Source: Myxococcales bacterium
Lineage (GTDB): Bacteria; Myxococcota_A; UBA9160; SMWR01
Direction of reading: 5' to 3'
Assembly: GCA_022571825.1 (NCBI GenBank)
Contig: JACZXC010000013.1
Coordinates: 1-17,696, forward strand
Length of the DNA: 17,696 nt
In this document: positions 7,205 to 13,848 of the stretch, in pieces
Layout of the letters: each line of letters begins with the position of its first letter
Numbering within the stretch: position 1 is the stretch's first letter
The notes under the pieces: generated by a model
What the model was told of the DNA's origin: nothing
The model's database searches: none
What the model saw: only the letters and a program-made list of their open reading frames with translations
Made by a program: the position numbers and the translations under genes

Positions 7205-8406
7205 GCGTGGATTTCAAGGTCGTGAGTCACTTCGCGAGCGACCTGAGAGACCGGGCGGCGATTGCGGGAATCGGCGCGACCGAGTTCTCGAAGGATTCGG
7301 GGCGAAGCGAGATGCGCCTGGCCGTGGAGGCGGTTACGGCTGCCCTGGAAGACGCGGGCCTCGAGCCCGCCGATGTCGACGGCTACAGCGTCTTCAGCAT
7401 GGACAACAACCCGGCCATCGAGGTCAATCGCCAGATCGGCGGCGGCGATCTTCGATTCTTCGGCCGCGTGCACTACGGTGGTGGAGCCGCGTGCGCCACG
7501 GTGCTGCAGGCGGCGATGGCGGTCGCCACGGGGGTCGCCAACACCGTCGTCTGCTACCGCGCCATGAACGAGCGTTCGATGCAGCGTTTCGGGGCCGGCG
7601 TGCAGGACCGGCGGCCGATGCCCACCGCCGAGAGCGCGCACTTCGGATGGTACGCGCCCTACGGCCTGCTCACCCCCGCGTCGTGGGTCGCCATGTCCGC
7701 TCGGCGCTACATGCACGAGTATGGCGCCACCAGCGAGGACTTCGGACGCGTATCGGTGGCCGACCGCAAGCACGCCGCCACGAACCCCGCGGCCTGGTTC
7801 TACCAGCAGCCCATCAGCCTCGAAGACCACCAGCGGTCGCGATGGATCATCGATCCGCTCCGCCTCCTCGACTGCTGTCAAGAGAGCGACGGAGCGGTGG
7901 CCGTGGTGGTGACCAGCGCCGAGCGCGCCCGCGACCTTCGCCAGCCGCCGGCGATGATCCGCGCCGCCGCCCAGGGCGCGAGCCACGAGCAGCAGATGAT
8001 GACCGGCTTCTACGCCGATCGGATCACGGGACTACCCGAGATGGGACTCGTGGCCCAACAGCTCTACGCGACCGCCGGTCTCACCCCCGACGACATCCAG
8101 ACCGCGATCATCTACGACCACTTCACTCCCTTCGTCCTGATCCAGCTCGAGGAGTTCGGCTTCTGCAAGAAGGGCGAGGCGAAGGACTTCATCCGCGACG
8201 GGAACATCGAGCTCGGGGGACGGCTGCCCATCAACACCCACGGCGGACAGCTCGGTGAGGCCTACATCCACGGCATGAATGGAATCAACGAAGCCGTTCG
8301 CCAGGTCCGCGGCACCGCGGTGAACCCGGTGAAGGACGTCGAGCACGTGGTGGTCACGGCGGGCACCGGCGTTCCCACCAGCGGCTTGATTCTCGGCCGG
8401 GACTGA
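7201..8406 (+). CDS. ltp2: Thiolase-fold aldolase, Ltp2-like (side-chain retro-aldol lyase)
   Basis: Thiolase-superfamily lipid-transfer-type protein of 401 residues. IAGIGATEFS and a GGGAACATVLQAAMAVATG segment are typical of the SCP2-thiolase-like group. Ltp2 of Thermomonospora curvata, as I recall it, uses Tyr294 and Tyr344; here Tyr305 (IIYDHFTP) and Tyr355 (GEAYIHGMNG) keep exactly the 50-residue spacing and local context. The known enzyme, bound to the DUF35 domain of ChsH2, releases propionyl-CoA from 17-hydroxy-3-oxo-4-pregnene-20-carboxyl-CoA by retro-aldol cleavage. The gene ends the chsH2-chsH1-ltp2 operon, and the whole set together argues for retro-aldol cleavage of a branched acyl-CoA. 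The substrate is inferred only, since no ring-degrading or cyp125/chsE genes are in view. The next gene, convergent, ends 23 bases away. Confidence 0.82.
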   Translation: MSVDFKVVSHFASDLRDRAAIAGIGATEFSKDSGRSEMRLAVEAVTAALEDAGLEPADVDGYSVFSMDNNPAIEVNRQIGGGDLRFFGRVHYGGGAACATVLQAAMAVATGVANTVVCYRAMNERSMQRFGAGVQDRRPMPTAESAHFGWYAPYGLLTPASWVAMSARRYMHEYGATSEDFGRVSVADRKHAATNPAAWFYQQPISLEDHQRSRWIIDPLRLLDCCQESDGAVAVVVTSAERARDLRQPPAMIRAAAQGASHEQQMMTGFYADRITGLPEMGLVAQQLYATAGLTPDDIQTAIIYDHFTPFVLIQLEEFGFCKKGEAKDFIRDGNIELGGRLPINTHGGQLGEAYIHGMNGINEAVRQVRGTAVNPVKDVEHVVVTAGTGVPTSGLILGRD

Positions 8407-8429
8407 CGCGGGCATCGCCGTCGCGGCAG

Positions 8430-9554
8430 TCACGACCGCGCCCGCGGCGCCAGGTGCTCGGGCCGCAGCCCCGAGGCTTCGAGGTCCGACGGAAGCACCG
8501 CGTCGACGATCAGGGAGGCGGCTGCGCGGGCGGCTCCGGACGACGTCATGATTCCGAAGCCACCTTGGCCGGCGAGCCAGAAGAAGCCCGCGCGCTCCGG
8601 GTCCATTCCGATCACGGGCCCTCGGTCGGGAACGAAGCTCCGCAATCCCGCCCAGTGACGGCGGATGGGGCGAATCTCCAGGGTCGTGGCGCGCTGGATG
8701 CGTTGGGCGGCGAGGGCCACGCCGAGGTCGTCGGGCGTCGGATCGCAGGGGGGGCTCGGTATCTCGTCGCACGGTGACGCCAGCAACTGGACTCCCTCGG
8801 GCTTCAGATAGAAGTCCTCGTCGGCGTCGATCAGACACGGCCAGCGCCGAATGTCGCAATCGGGGGGCGGATCGAAGGTGATCACCGTTCGCCGCAGCGG
8901 TTGCAGCCCGATGGGCCGGGCTCCGGCGAGTCCGCCGACGACCTCTGCCCAGGCCCCCGCCGCATTCACCACCACTCCGGCGTGGGTGCGATCGCCTCTG
9001 CACGCGATCTCCCATGCCTCACCGATGCGTTCGAGGCCGGTGACTTCGGCCCGGGTGACGATTTCGCCGCCCCGGGCGCGAAACCCGCGCAGGAAACCAT
9101 CCAGGAGTCCGGCCACGTCGATGCTGCGCGCATTGGGCTCCACGACGCCGGATACCGCGTAGTCCTCGCGCACCACGGGACACATCGCACGCGCCTCGTC
9201 GGCATCCACCTCGTGAAGCTCCGCCCCGGTCTCCACGGCGAGCTTGGTCTTCTCGGCCAGGCGCTGTCGTTGATCGGATCGCGCGATCCACAGCATCGGT
9301 CGCGGTTCGACGATGGGGCGGGAAGCGAAACCCGGCGGCGGCTCTTCGAAGAAGAGTCGGCTCGCCCGGGTGAGCCGCTGGACGGTCCGGTTCCCATAGC
9401 TCTCGACCAGGAACGCCGCTGACCGCCCGGTGGTGTGCTGACCGGGAAGTCGCTCGCGTTCCAGCAAGATCGTGCTTCCCCGCGCCTGCAGCTCGTAGGC
9501 GACCGACGCTCCGGCGATTCCGCCTCCGATGACCGCGAAGTCGTGGGTCCGCAC
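8430..9554 (-). CDS. FAD-dependent D-amino-acid dehydrogenase, DauA (D-arginine dehydrogenase)-like with altered pocket
   Basis: The frame is open further upstream, but the real start is GTG 9554, one base after the preceding stop, giving 374 residues. GGGIAGAS (10-17) binds FAD. The sequence aligns by eye without gaps to Pseudomonas aeruginosa D-arginine dehydrogenase as I remember it: PGxHxTGRSAA, RSIDVAGLLDGFLRG-like, VNAAGAW, FYLKPE, HWAGLRSF and GQGGFGI. Residues that hold the amino-acid carboxylate or backbone are kept (Arg222, Tyr249, Arg305, Tyr53, Gly332). Those contacting the guanidinium side change: His48 to Phe, Thr50 to Val and Glu87 to Met. I infer oxidative deamination of a hydrophobic D-amino acid or N-alkyl amino acid to an imino/keto acid, with electrons going to quinone. 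It is the last gene of a tight four-gene operon that includes a DapF-fold epimerase. Confidence 0.82.
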   Translation of the reverse strand: MRTHDFAVIGGGIAGASVAYELQARGSTILLERERLPGQHTTGRSAAFLVESYGNRTVQRLTRASRLFFEEPPPGFASRPIVEPRPMLWIARSDQRQRLAEKTKLAVETGAELHEVDADEARAMCPVVREDYAVSGVVEPNARSIDVAGLLDGFLRGFRARGGEIVTRAEVTGLERIGEAWEIACRGDRTHAGVVVNAAGAWAEVVGGLAGARPIGLQPLRRTVITFDPPPDCDIRRWPCLIDADEDFYLKPEGVQLLASPCDEIPSPPCDPTPDDLGVALAAQRIQRATTLEIRPIRRHWAGLRSFVPDRGPVIGMDPERAGFFWLAGQGGFGIMTSSGAARAAASLIVDAVLPSDLEASGLRPEHLAPRARS

Positions 9555-9555
9555 G

Positions 9556-10071
9556 TCAGCGAAGGTGGAGCGCGCAGCGGGCGCCGCTCGTGAGACGCAG
9601 GTTGTCGCAACTCCGCTCCGCGCAGGGTGCGAGCCGAACGAAATCGCCTTTCTCGATCCGATCGAGGAAGAGAAGCGGATCGACGGCGAAGGCATGGGGA
9701 GCGTCCACGGCGTCGGCGATGAGCAGGCCGTCCAACGGATGATCGGGCTCCAGCTCGCCGGCGGGAACTCCAGCACCGGGGGAGCGTCCCAGGGGGTGGA
9801 ACGTGTAGTGGCTGTAGGTCTCGTAATACGTCTGGTAGTACCAGGTTCCGTTCGCGGCGGCGTACTCGAGGTAGACACGTCGGTTCTCGAGGAAGTCGCG
9901 GGTCATTACCGATCGGTAATGATCGCTCAGGGCCGGGTAGGCGTCCGGATTGTGTTTCTCGACGACGAGCCCGGGAGCCACCAACCAGCGAGCGGCCAGG
10001 CAGGGCGGACAGTGGGGAGCCGTGACACCGTCCCAGGGAAGCCGGCAGGCGCTACAAATCACGACGCTCAT
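9556..10071 (-). CDS. Unrecognised 171-residue protein with N-terminal CxxC-x11-CxxC motif
   Basis: I do not recognise a family. Four cysteines at residues 6, 9, 21 and 24 form a CxxC...CxxC pair that could bind zinc, as in small zinc ribbons of rubredoxin/DUF35 type. The middle is strikingly rich in aromatic residues (YLEYAAANGTWYYQTYYETYSHYTF), and a second cysteine group lies near the C-terminus (CAERSC and one further Cys). There is no signal peptide or membrane helix. ATG 10071 overlaps the stop of the epimerase gene by four bases (ATGA), and the stop is one base before the GTG of the FAD dehydrogenase. It is therefore translationally tied to both and is very likely expressed. It could be a partner subunit or electron/metal-binding accessory of the dehydrogenase; that is inference from position only. 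Confidence 0.7.
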   Translation of the reverse strand: MSVVICSACRLPWDGVTAPHCPPCLAARWLVAPGLVVEKHNPDAYPALSDHYRSVMTRDFLENRRVYLEYAAANGTWYYQTYYETYSHYTFHPLGRSPGAGVPAGELEPDHPLDGLLIADAVDAPHAFAVDPLLFLDRIEKGDFVRLAPCAERSCDNLRLTSGARCALHLR

Positions 10072-10943
10072 TCGGCTCGTCTCGGCGGATCGTCTCCAGC
10101 CAACCCCGCGAGGACCTCATCCCGGATCGACCCCTCGGCCACCTTTCCTACCGGCCCGGTGAGCGACATCTCGAAGCCCGGACCGATCTCGAGGTGCAGG
10201 CTCCCGCCGGGCATGCGGGCGGTCACCGAGGCTTCGCACAGGCCCAGCCGTCGGGCTACGGCGGCGGCGGCGCAGCAGCTGGTACCCGACGCCAGGGTGT
10301 AACCCGCGCCGCGTTCCCAGATCTGTAGTTCCAGGTTCTCGCGGTCGATGACGCGGACGAACTGGACGTTGCTGCGGTTGGGAAAGCGTGGGTCGCACTC
10401 GATTCGCGGACCCAACCGGCGCGCTTCGGCTTCGGAAACCGAATCGCCGATCAGCACGCAGTGCGGGTTGCCCACCGTCGCCGCCGAGAACTCGAGCACC
10501 TGTCCATCGACCTCCAGCTTCTCCCGCAGCACTTCCCGCGGCGGGCCCGCGACCGGAATCTCGCGACTGTCGAAGCTCACGCGGCCCATCGCCACCTCGA
10601 CCGCGCCCCCCGCCTCCAGAACCCGACAGGTGACGACACCGCCGGGAGTCGACACCTCGAAGGGCGCCTCCGCGACGGCGCCCAGGTCCCAGAGGTAGCG
10701 AGCGAAGATGCGCAGTCCGTTTCCACTCTTCTCCGCCTCGCTTCCGTCAGGGTTGAGGATACGGAGCGCAAACCGATCCGACGCGTCGTTCCTCGTTCGC
10801 ACCAGCAGGCCATCGGCGCCGATCCCGAAATGGCGATCCAGTAGCCGGCGAATCGCCGTCGGATCCAGAAGCCCGGACCACTCCGATTCCTCCACGACCA
10901 GGTAGTCGTTGCCCAGAGCCTGGTACTTGGCCCACGGGCGCAT
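10068..10943 (-). CDS. DapF-fold amino-acid epimerase/racemase with first catalytic Cys replaced by Ser
   Basis: Diaminopimelate-epimerase fold, 291 residues from ATG 10943 (the frame is open upstream, but ATG 10943 gives the normal DapF N-terminus KYQALGNDY). Substrate-binding elements are present: Asn11 (GNDY), NPDGSEAE (64-71), VGNPH (157-161) and ERGAG (210-214). In true DapF the bases are two cysteines. Here the CGNG cysteine is Ser73 (EKSGNGLRIF), while the second is kept as Cys224 in SGTSCCA. The family uses cofactor-independent two-base chemistry, and Cys-to-Ser usually cripples racemisation, so this may be a subfamily with another substrate or reaction. The neighbour encoding a D-amino-acid dehydrogenase fits an L-to-D conversion step. 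It starts four bases after the MDR gene, and its stop overlaps the next gene. A role in lysine/peptidoglycan synthesis is possible but less likely. Confidence 0.78.
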   Translation of the reverse strand: MRPWAKYQALGNDYLVVEESEWSGLLDPTAIRRLLDRHFGIGADGLLVRTRNDASDRFALRILNPDGSEAEKSGNGLRIFARYLWDLGAVAEAPFEVSTPGGVVTCRVLEAGGAVEVAMGRVSFDSREIPVAGPPREVLREKLEVDGQVLEFSAATVGNPHCVLIGDSVSEAEARRLGPRIECDPRFPNRSNVQFVRVIDRENLELQIWERGAGYTLASGTSCCAAAAVARRLGLCEASVTARMPGGSLHLEIGPGFEMSLTGPVGKVAEGSIRDEVLAGLAGDDPPRRAE

Positions 10944-10947
10944 ATTT

Positions 10948-11922
10948 CTAGGGTGCGACGATGAGCTTGCCGTAGGTCTTGCGGGAGCCCAGGGCCTGCA
11001 GTGCGGCCGCCACATCGTCGAGGGAGTAGTTCTTGAAGATCACCGGCTTGATCTGGCCCGCGCCGTAGAGTTTGAATAGCGCCTCGAAGATCTGATCGAC
11101 GCGATCCGGGTCGCGGGTCGCATGGGCTCCCCAGTGCAGACCCGTGACCGCGATGTTCTTGAGCAGGATCCGATTGGCTTTGACCTCGGGGATGCGGCCG
11201 CTCGCGAATCCGATCACCAGCAGGCGACCGTTCCACGCGATGCACTTGAGGGAGCGGTCGAACACGTCGCCGCCGACGGAGTCGTAGATCACGTCGGCGC
11301 CCCTTCCGTCGGTGAGCTCCTTGACGCGCTCGACGAAGTCCTCTTTTCGGTAGTCGATGGTCTCGTCGGCCCCGTTGCGTCGGGCGACCTCGAGCTTGTC
11401 GGCCCCGCCTGCGGTGGCGATGACCCGGGCGCCGAGGGCCTTCCCGATCTGTACCGCGGCGATTTCGACGCCGCCGGCCGCCGCGTGAACCAGGAGATTC
11501 TCCCCGGGCTGGAGATCCGCCCGGAAGACCAGACCGGCGTAGGACGTCGGATAGATGATGGGGAAGGACGCGCCCTCCTCGAAGGCCATGGACTCCGGCA
11601 TTCGATAGGCGCCTCGGGCCGGAACCACCGCCGCCTCGGCGAATCCACCCAGGCCTGCGGAGGCGAAGACGCGATCGCCCACAGCGAAGCCGTCCACACC
11701 GTCGCCCACCTCGCGCACGATGCCGGCCACCTCGGCACCGGGCACGAAGGGAAAGGCGGGCTTTACCTGGTATTTCCCTTGGATCATCAGGATGTCGAAG
11801 AAGTTGCAACCGGCGGCGCGTACCTCGAGCTTCAGCGTCTGAGGGCCGACCTCCGGCTCGGGAATCTCCTTCACCCGGAGTTCGTCCGGGCCCATCCAGC
11901 GATCGACGACCACGGCGCGCAT
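10948..11922 (-). CDS. Zinc-independent MDR oxidoreductase, NADPH:quinone reductase type
   Basis: Medium-chain dehydrogenase/reductase of 324 residues. The GroES-like N-terminal domain has LKLEVRAAGCNFFDILMIQG and PGAEVAGIVREVGDGV. The Rossmann domain has AAAGGVEIAAVQIGKALGARVIATAG at about 148-173, with the AGGVG-type turn of the quinone-oxidoreductase branch. The structural and catalytic zinc cysteine/histidine ligands of alcohol dehydrogenases are absent. Such enzymes reduce quinones or the double bond of enones/enoyl-CoA with NADPH in the cytoplasm. ATG at 11922 follows GGGGAG. It is the first gene of the operon with the DapF-like epimerase, the Cys-motif protein and the FAD dehydrogenase, so its product may act on an unsaturated intermediate of that pathway; this is inference. 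Confidence 0.85.
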   Translation of the reverse strand: MRAVVVDRWMGPDELRVKEIPEPEVGPQTLKLEVRAAGCNFFDILMIQGKYQVKPAFPFVPGAEVAGIVREVGDGVDGFAVGDRVFASAGLGGFAEAAVVPARGAYRMPESMAFEEGASFPIIYPTSYAGLVFRADLQPGENLLVHAAAGGVEIAAVQIGKALGARVIATAGGADKLEVARRNGADETIDYRKEDFVERVKELTDGRGADVIYDSVGGDVFDRSLKCIAWNGRLLVIGFASGRIPEVKANRILLKNIAVTGLHWGAHATRDPDRVDQIFEALFKLYGAGQIKPVIFKNYSLDDVAAALQALGSRKTYGKLIVAP

Positions 11923-11988
11923 GGATTCTCCCCGGTTGAAGGCCCGGGGGTGATTCTACATCGTCCCAGCAATCGGTAGAATGGCCCC
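11923..11988. promoter_or_regulatory. Compact divergent promoter with mirrored -10 elements
   Basis: Only 66 bases separate the divergent MDR and M20 starts. TAGAAT occurs on both strands: 11958-11953 (minus) and 11977-11982 (plus), forming an inverted pair. The plus-strand box ends six bases before the GTG of the M20 gene, consistent with a leaderless mRNA. The minus-strand box leaves about 24 bases of leader containing a GGGGAG ribosome site. Confidence 0.4.
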
Positions 11989-13209
11989 GTGTCCCTGGAC
12001 GCCCTGAAGGACGATGTCTGTCGGTCGGTGGACCGCATGCGCGACCAGCTGCTTCGGATCTCCCGGTCGATTCATGGGAACCCCGAGCTCGCCTTCCAGG
12101 AGCACGAGGCCTCGGCCCTGCTGGTGGACGCGCTTCGCCAGGCCGGTCTCGAGGTGACACACGGCGCCCACGGACTGGAGACCGCATTTTCCGCGGAGTT
12201 CGGCCCCATCCGCCAACAGGGCCGACAGGGCCGACAGGGCCGACAGGGAAGCCCCTGCGTCGCGATTCTGGCCGAATACGATGCCCTGCCCGAGATCGGA
12301 CACGCGTGCGGCCACAATCTGATCGCCATCGCGGGGGTCGGCGCGGCCCTGGCCCTGGCGGCGTTGGCGGACCGTCTCCCCGGACGCGTGCGGGTGCTGG
12401 GAACTCCCGCCGAGGAACACGGCTGTGGCAAGGAGCTGATGCGGCGAGCGGGAGCTCTCGATGGAGTGGACGCGGCCCTCATGATGCACCCGGGAAGCGT
12501 CAACCTCGTGAGCATGCCCTGCATCGCCATGGCGGAGCTCGGGGTTGCCTACCACGGCCGATCGGCCCACGCATCGGCGATGCCCGAGCGCGGCATCAAC
12601 GCCCTCGACGCGATCGTGGTGGGCTACCAGGCGGTTGCCGCGCTGCGACAGCATATTGCCCAGGACGAGCGGATCCACGGCATCATCACCGAGGGCGGCG
12701 AAGCCCCCAACGTGGTACCGGAGCGGACTGCCGGTCGCTTCTACGTGCGCGCGGCCAACGAGCGAAACCTGGCTCCTCTCAAGCGGCGGGTAGAAGCCTG
12801 CTTCCGGGCCGGCGCCGAGGCGACCGGCGCGACCCTCGAGGTCACCTGGGGAGCTGCCGACTATCTCGACCTTCGCTTCAACGAGCCCCTCGCATCGAGC
12901 TTTCGGGCCAACGCGGAATCCCTGGGTCGTGAGTTCTTTCCCATGGAGCAGCTTCCACCGAGCATCCAGGGCAGCACCGACATGGGAAACGTGAGTCAGC
13001 ACGTCCCCTCGATCCACCCGATGCTCGCCGCGGCGCCCATCGACTGTCCGATTCACAACCCTGAATTCGCCAAGTGGGCCGGCTCGGAGCAGGGCGAGAA
13101 GGCGGCCCTCGACGGCGCCAAGGCCCTAGCCATGACGGCCCTCGATTTCCTCTCTGATGCGGACTTGCAGCAGCGCGCCCGGGCGGTCTTCGATGCGGCC
13201 GAATCGTGA
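11989..13209 (+). CDS. M20-family amidohydrolase/metallopeptidase (PM20D2/AbgB-like)
   Basis: Protein of 406 residues from GTG 11989. Motifs of the M20 dipeptidase/aminoacylase branch are complete: IHGNPELAFQEHEA near the N-terminus, AEYDALPEIGHACGHN (residues 95-110), GTPAEEHGCGKE (138-149) and MMHPGS (165-170). Cys107, His109, Glu142/143, His144 and His167 are the likely metal ligands and catalytic residues. The dimerisation (lid) domain begins around GVAYHGRSAHASAMPERGINALDA. Family members hydrolyse amide bonds of N-acyl amino acids, p-aminobenzoyl-glutamate or dipeptides. The subtype is my recollection, and the substrate is not visible. A slippage-type repeat inserts QGRQGRQGRQG at residues 77-87, just before the first metal strand. 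The stop overlaps the next gene by four bases (GTGA). Confidence 0.85.
   Translation: MSLDALKDDVCRSVDRMRDQLLRISRSIHGNPELAFQEHEASALLVDALRQAGLEVTHGAHGLETAFSAEFGPIRQQGRQGRQGRQGSPCVAILAEYDALPEIGHACGHNLIAIAGVGAALALAALADRLPGRVRVLGTPAEEHGCGKELMRRAGALDGVDAALMMHPGSVNLVSMPCIAMAELGVAYHGRSAHASAMPERGINALDAIVVGYQAVAALRQHIAQDERIHGIITEGGEAPNVVPERTAGRFYVRAANERNLAPLKRRVEACFRAGAEATGATLEVTWGAADYLDLRFNEPLASSFRANAESLGREFFPMEQLPPSIQGSTDMGNVSQHVPSIHPMLAAAPIDCPIHNPEFAKWAGSEQGEKAALDGAKALAMTALDFLSDADLQQRARAVFDAAES
12214..12249 (+). repeat. Nine-base tandem repeat in the M20 gene
   Basis: Four consecutive nine-base units of the type CGACAGGGC (first and last imperfect) encode a QGR repeat. The length is a multiple of three, so unit gain or loss preserves the frame. 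It lies in a surface-loop position of the M20 catalytic domain, judged from motif order. Confidence 0.8.
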
Positions 13210-13787
13210 GCGCTCGACACCAGGGCCCCGATCTCGCAATCCACGCAAGCGTCTGGGTCGCGCCCAGCGCTCAGCTCTTCGGAAAGATCGCCATCGGTGA
13301 GGGCTCTTCCGTCTGGCACAACGTCGTGGCCCGTGCGGAGTGTCAGGAGATCCGGATCGGGCGAATCACCAACGTTCAGGACTTTGTCATGCTTCACGTC
13401 GGCTATGACGTCCCGACGATCATCGGCGATTTTTGCTCCATCACCCACCACGCGACCGTCCATGGCGCCGTGCTGGGCAACGCCTGCCTGATCGGAATCG
13501 GCGCCGTGATCATGGATGGCGCCGTGATCGGCGAGGGATCGATCGTTGCCGGCGGGGCCGTGGTAACCGAAGGCGCGACCTTCTCGAAGGGTTCGGTCAT
13601 CGCCGGTGTGCCGGCCCGTCAAATCGCCGAGCGCGACCATGCCCGGGCCAATCGCCTCAACGCCTGGCTCTACCACCGCAACGCCCAGGCGACCCAGCGC
13701 GGTCTGCACCGCACCTGGGACGGCCCCGAATTCGAGGCCTGGCGAGACGCGAAGCGCGCCGAGATAAACGCCGACCAAGACCTCTGA
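13206..13787 (+). CDS. Gamma-carbonic-anhydrase-like hexapeptide-repeat protein
   Basis: A 193-residue left-handed beta-helix protein built from repeated [LIV]G-x4 hexapeptides from about residue 12 to 140 (for example IGEGSSVW, IGDFCSIT, LGNACLIGIGAVI). Three histidines lie where gamma-class carbonic anhydrases bind metal: His64 (MLHV), His81 (THHA) and His86 (TVHG). The usual RGD of the family is RAE (43-45), so the active-site acid is glutamate. The product is either a carbonic anhydrase (CO2 to bicarbonate) or one of the many homologues of unknown activity (YrdA/PaaY/CaiE group); the latter includes PaaY, a thioesterase. GTG 13206 overlaps the M20 stop, so the two are co-translated. The C-terminal helix (LNAWLYHRNAQATQRGLH) is typical. 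Confidence 0.82.
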   Translation: MSARHQGPDLAIHASVWVAPSAQLFGKIAIGEGSSVWHNVVARAECQEIRIGRITNVQDFVMLHVGYDVPTIIGDFCSITHHATVHGAVLGNACLIGIGAVIMDGAVIGEGSIVAGGAVVTEGATFSKGSVIAGVPARQIAERDHARANRLNAWLYHRNAQATQRGLHRTWDGPEFEAWRDAKRAEINADQDL

Positions 13788-13791
13788 GCTT

Positions 13792-13829
13792 CTGAACTTG
13801 GGGACGTTCCTGAAGTTCACGGAGTTCAG
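13792..13829. repeat. REP-like palindromic element after the gamma-CA gene
   Basis: CTGAAC (13792-13797) pairs with GTTCAG (13824-13829), or GAACTT (13794-13799) with AAGTTC (13813-13818), around a GGGGACGTTCC core. The core resembles sequences I associate with IS200/REP-associated transposase families, but there is no transposase here. It lies between convergent genes and may act as a terminator. Confidence 0.35.
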
Positions 13830-13848
13830 CGGAGAGAAACGCCCCCGA

